NCBI RefSeq assembly: GCF_018310535.1
Contig: NZ_CP074102.1
Span: 6,014,001-6,078,000 of the forward strand
DNA from: Streptomyces mirabilis
GTDB taxonomy: Bacteria > Actinomycetota > Actinomycetes > Streptomycetales > Streptomycetaceae
DNA length: 64,000 bases
Direction of reading: 5' to 3'
Shown here piece by piece: positions 62,169 to 64,000 of the stretch; within the stretch, counting starts at the first letter, position 1, and each line of letters opens with the position of its first letter. A model generated the notes under the pieces. It worked only from the letters and a program-made list of their open reading frames with translations, did not search any database and was not told the DNA's origin. A program made the position numbers and the translations under genes.

Positions 62169-62981
62169 ATGGAAAAGATCGCATTCCTCGGGCTCGGGCA
62201 CATGGGCGCCGCGATGGCGCGCCGACTCCTCGCCGCGGGATTCCCGCTGACCGTCTGGAACCGCACCGCCGAGAAGGCCGAGCCGCTGGTCGCCGAGGGC
62301 GCCACCCTCGCCGCGTCCCCGGCCGAGGCCGTACGGGACGCGGACGTGGTGATCACGATGCTCGCCAACCCGGCCGCGCTCGACGCGGTCGCGGACGCCA
62401 TCGCGCCGGAGCTGCGCCGGGGCACCACCTGGGTGGAGATGTCGACCGTCGGCCCCGACGTGGTCAAGGAACTCGCCGGCCGGCTCGGGGAGGGCGTGAC
62501 GTTCGTCGACGCGCCCGTGGCGGGCAGCACCGACAAGGCGGCCGCCGGGCAGCTCGGCATCCTCGCGGGCGGCGAGCTGACGGGCGTCGGGCACGTGCTC
62601 GTCCATATGGGCACCGTCACCCGCACCGGCCCGCTGGGCTCCGGCGCCGCGCTCAAGCTCGTCGTCAACACGGCCCTGCTCGGCGGGGTCGCCCTCGTCG
62701 CCGAGACCATGGCCCTCGCGGACAAGCTCGGCATCGACGAGAAGGTGGCGCGCACCGCGCTCGCGAACGGCCCGCTCGGCGGCGCCGTCGGACGCGCCTT
62801 CGCCGAGGACGTGCACTTCGCCACCGCGCTCGCCGCCAAGGACGTCGCCCTCGCCACGAAGGTCGCCGAACTCCCCGTACTGGACGCGGTGCTGGAGCAC
62901 TACAAGCGTGCCGCCGCCGATCCCGCCGTCGCCGGCGCGGACATCGCGAAGGCCGTCGAGCACATCCGTCACTCCGCCTGA
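62169..62981 (+). CDS. beta-hydroxyacid dehydrogenase (3-hydroxyisobutyrate/6PGDH-like)
   Basis: 270 residues. The NAD(P) motif is FLGLGHMGAAMARRLL, the substrate loop FVDAPVAGSTDKAAAGQLGI and the catalytic Lys lies in GAALKLVVNTALLGG (about residue 160). It oxidises a beta-hydroxy acid or reduces a semialdehyde or imine; some relatives are imine reductases. It heads a likely operon with the RidA gene 12 bases downstream and is divergent from a LysR regulator. Confidence 0.9.
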   Translation: MEKIAFLGLGHMGAAMARRLLAAGFPLTVWNRTAEKAEPLVAEGATLAASPAEAVRDADVVITMLANPAALDAVADAIAPELRRGTTWVEMSTVGPDVVKELAGRLGEGVTFVDAPVAGSTDKAAAGQLGILAGGELTGVGHVLVHMGTVTRTGPLGSGAALKLVVNTALLGGVALVAETMALADKLGIDEKVARTALANGPLGGAVGRAFAEDVHFATALAAKDVALATKVAELPVLDAVLEHYKRAAADPAVAGADIAKAVEHIRHSA

Positions 62982-62993
62982 GAGGGCCGCCCC

Positions 62994-63410
62994 ATGCAGA
63001 TCACGCTCGACAACCCGCCCTCGGCGCCGGGTCCCGCCAACGGCTACTACTCCCAGGTGGCCCGGGTCGAACTGCCGGGCGCGGGAGCGCTGTTGTACCT
63101 CTCCGGGCAGGTCGCGGACGGCGCCGACCTCGCCGAACAGAGCCGCGGGGTCTTCGAGACCATCGACGCCCTGCTGGGGGCGCACGGGGCGGGCCTGGCG
63201 GACATCATCAACATCCGTACGTATCTGACGGACATCACCCAACTCCCCGCCTACGGTGCGGTACGCGCCCAGTACCTCACCGGCGCCCCACCCACCAGCA
63301 TGACCTTCGAGGTCTCCCGTCTCTTCAAGCCGGAAGCGCTCATCGAGATCGAGGTCGTGGCCGCCGTACCGGCAGTACCGGCTCCGCGTGACGCACACGG
63401 GCCGGAGTGA
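62994..63410 (+). CDS. RidA/YjgF family protein
   Basis: 138 residues. It has the trimeric YjgF fold with LLYLSGQVADGADLAEQSRG, IINIRTYLTDI and the end IEIEVVAAV. The usual Arg of the imine-deaminase site corresponds to R in NIRTYL. The protein probably hydrolyses reactive enamine/imine intermediates, which fits its position after the dehydrogenase. Confidence 0.88.
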   Translation: MQITLDNPPSAPGPANGYYSQVARVELPGAGALLYLSGQVADGADLAEQSRGVFETIDALLGAHGAGLADIINIRTYLTDITQLPAYGAVRAQYLTGAPPTSMTFEVSRLFKPEALIEIEVVAAVPAVPAPRDAHGPE

Positions 63411-63435
63411 TCCCTTCCGGGTGATACTGCCGCCC

Positions 63436-63768
63436 ATGAAGGCAGCGAACCTGGGCGTCCTCTTCCTCATCGAACTCGGCGCCCTCGCGGCCGTCGGGTA
63501 CTGGGGCTTCACCCGCGACGCGGCGACGCCGCTGACCTGGCTCCTCGGCCTGGGCGCCCCGGCCGTACTGATCACGCTGTGGGCGCTGTTCGGCTCGCAG
63601 AAGGCGTCGTACAAGACGCGCGGCGCGGTCCGCGTCGGTTTCGAACTGCTCTGGTTCGGGGCCGGTGTGGCCGCGCTGGCCTTCGCCGGGGCCTACGGGT
63701 GGGCGGTCGCCTTCGCCGCCGTCTGCGCGGCGAGCAAGACGCTGGCCGTCGTCTGGCGCCAGTGGTAG
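63436..63768 (+). CDS. DUF2568 (YrdB-like) membrane protein
   Basis: 110 residues with four hydrophobic helices (LGVLFLIELGALAAVGYWGF, LTWLLGLGAPAVLITLWALF, FGAGVAALAFAGAYGWAVAF, AAVCAASKTLAVV). This matches the short DUF2568/YrdB family of unknown role. ATG 63436 is chosen as the start of the first helix; the frame is open to 63388 without support. Confidence 0.8.
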   Translation: MKAANLGVLFLIELGALAAVGYWGFTRDAATPLTWLLGLGAPAVLITLWALFGSQKASYKTRGAVRVGFELLWFGAGVAALAFAGAYGWAVAFAAVCAASKTLAVVWRQW

Positions 63769-63774
63769 GGGAGT

Positions 63775-64000
63775 TCAGCCCTCGCCCAGCAACGCCAGAA
63801 AGTCCCGGAACGCCCCCGGCATGTCCACCGACTCCGGGTCCAGAAGCCACTGGAACTGGAGGCCGTCCATCACCGCCACCAGCAGTGGAGCGGTGCGTTC
63901 CGGCGTGAGCCCGTTCGGCAGCCGCTCCCCGTACTCGGCGCGCAGCACCGCCGCCATGCTCGCGCGCACCCGCGCGTACCGCTCGGTGAAGTACTCGCGC
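63775..64000 (-). CDS. TetR family regulator, C-terminal part
   Basis: The gene continues beyond the window; 74 C-terminal residues are seen. LLVAVMDGLQFQWLLDPESV followed by RDFLALLG is the typical end of a TetR effector domain with a long last helix. The DNA-binding part is outside the window. Its stop is 7 bases from the convergent DUF2568-like gene. Confidence 0.75.
   Translation of the reverse strand, partial: REYFTERYARVRASMAAVLRAEYGERLPNGLTPERTAPLLVAVMDGLQFQWLLDPESVDMPGAFRDFLALLGEG

Overview
The window looks like chromosomal DNA of a Streptomyces or a close relative. It is very GC-rich with strong third-position GC bias, uses many GTG and some TTG starts, and genes in operons often overlap by an ATGA or GTGA junction. 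It carries families typical of the genus: an SCO2400-type protein, a DUF397/XRE pair, a PucR-like regulator, several Tat signals, and the dispersed 'GCGCAGTTCCCCGCGCC' and 'GTCCGGCG..GAGGACGAGG' intergenic repeats. I saw no rRNA, tRNA, CRISPR array, phage module or complete insertion sequence. Most long ORFs opposite the genes below are GC-bias shadows.

Region 1 (1-12.8 kb). After the tail of an ATP-grasp gene comes a tightly coupled minus-strand operon of nine genes (11538 down to 231): GT4 glycosyltransferase, methyltransferase, a giant AftD-like membrane arabinofuranosyltransferase, a condensation/PapA-like acyltransferase, a second methyltransferase, a DMT-type membrane protein, a Trm112-like protein, an FkbM methyltransferase and a conserved unknown. 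A DUF3068 membrane protein lies just upstream on the same strand. The set reads as a cell-envelope glycan or glycolipid assembly locus. A short membrane peptide and a PucR-type regulator follow on the plus strand.

Region 2 (14.6-25.2 kb) is an arabinan-utilisation locus: IclR regulator, SMP-30-type lactonase, a three-gene sugar ABC importer, secreted GH43 arabinanase and intracellular GH51 arabinofuranosidase. A convergent secreted GH35 beta-galactosidase follows. A palindromic motif around TGTTCGAAATTTCGAACA precedes the IclR gene and the transporter. It recurs at 49.1 and 51.4 kb, upstream of a sugar-acid dehydratase, a zinc sugar/alcohol dehydrogenase and a U32-like TIM-barrel protein. Together these genes could take arabinan to L-arabinose, the lactone, arabinonate and a 2-keto-3-deoxy acid by a non-phosphorylative route.

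Region 3 (25.5-38.4 kb) is mixed. It holds a TSUP transporter broken by an internal deletion, a DUF4232 lipoprotein, an FMN-dependent hydroxy-acid oxidase with a palindromic operator, DinB, VOC and SnoaL-like proteins, and a membrane protein/alpha-beta hydrolase/carotenoid oxygenase operon followed by an ECF-type sigma factor. A lower-GC pair comes next (a DUF2637-like membrane protein and a small ORF), then a secreted intradiol dioxygenase, Ohr, MmyB-type and XRE/DUF397 regulators and an anti-sigma-type ATPase.

Region 4 (38.3-51.4 kb) has an orphan sugar-binding lipoprotein, an NmrA-type reductase, an aminotransferase with a long low-complexity tail, a ChvE/MmsA/MmsB-type monosaccharide importer with a secreted mutarotase, and the sugar-acid operons named above.

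Region 5 (51.6-64 kb) has an SCO2400-type protein, a MarR/oxidoreductase divergent pair, a second Ohr, a secreted M14 carboxypeptidase, a helical unknown, a 490-bp repeat-only stretch, an EI24 membrane protein and a secreted C15-like protein with Ser in place of the catalytic Cys. It ends with LysR, a beta-hydroxyacid dehydrogenase, RidA, a DUF2568-like protein and a truncated TetR.
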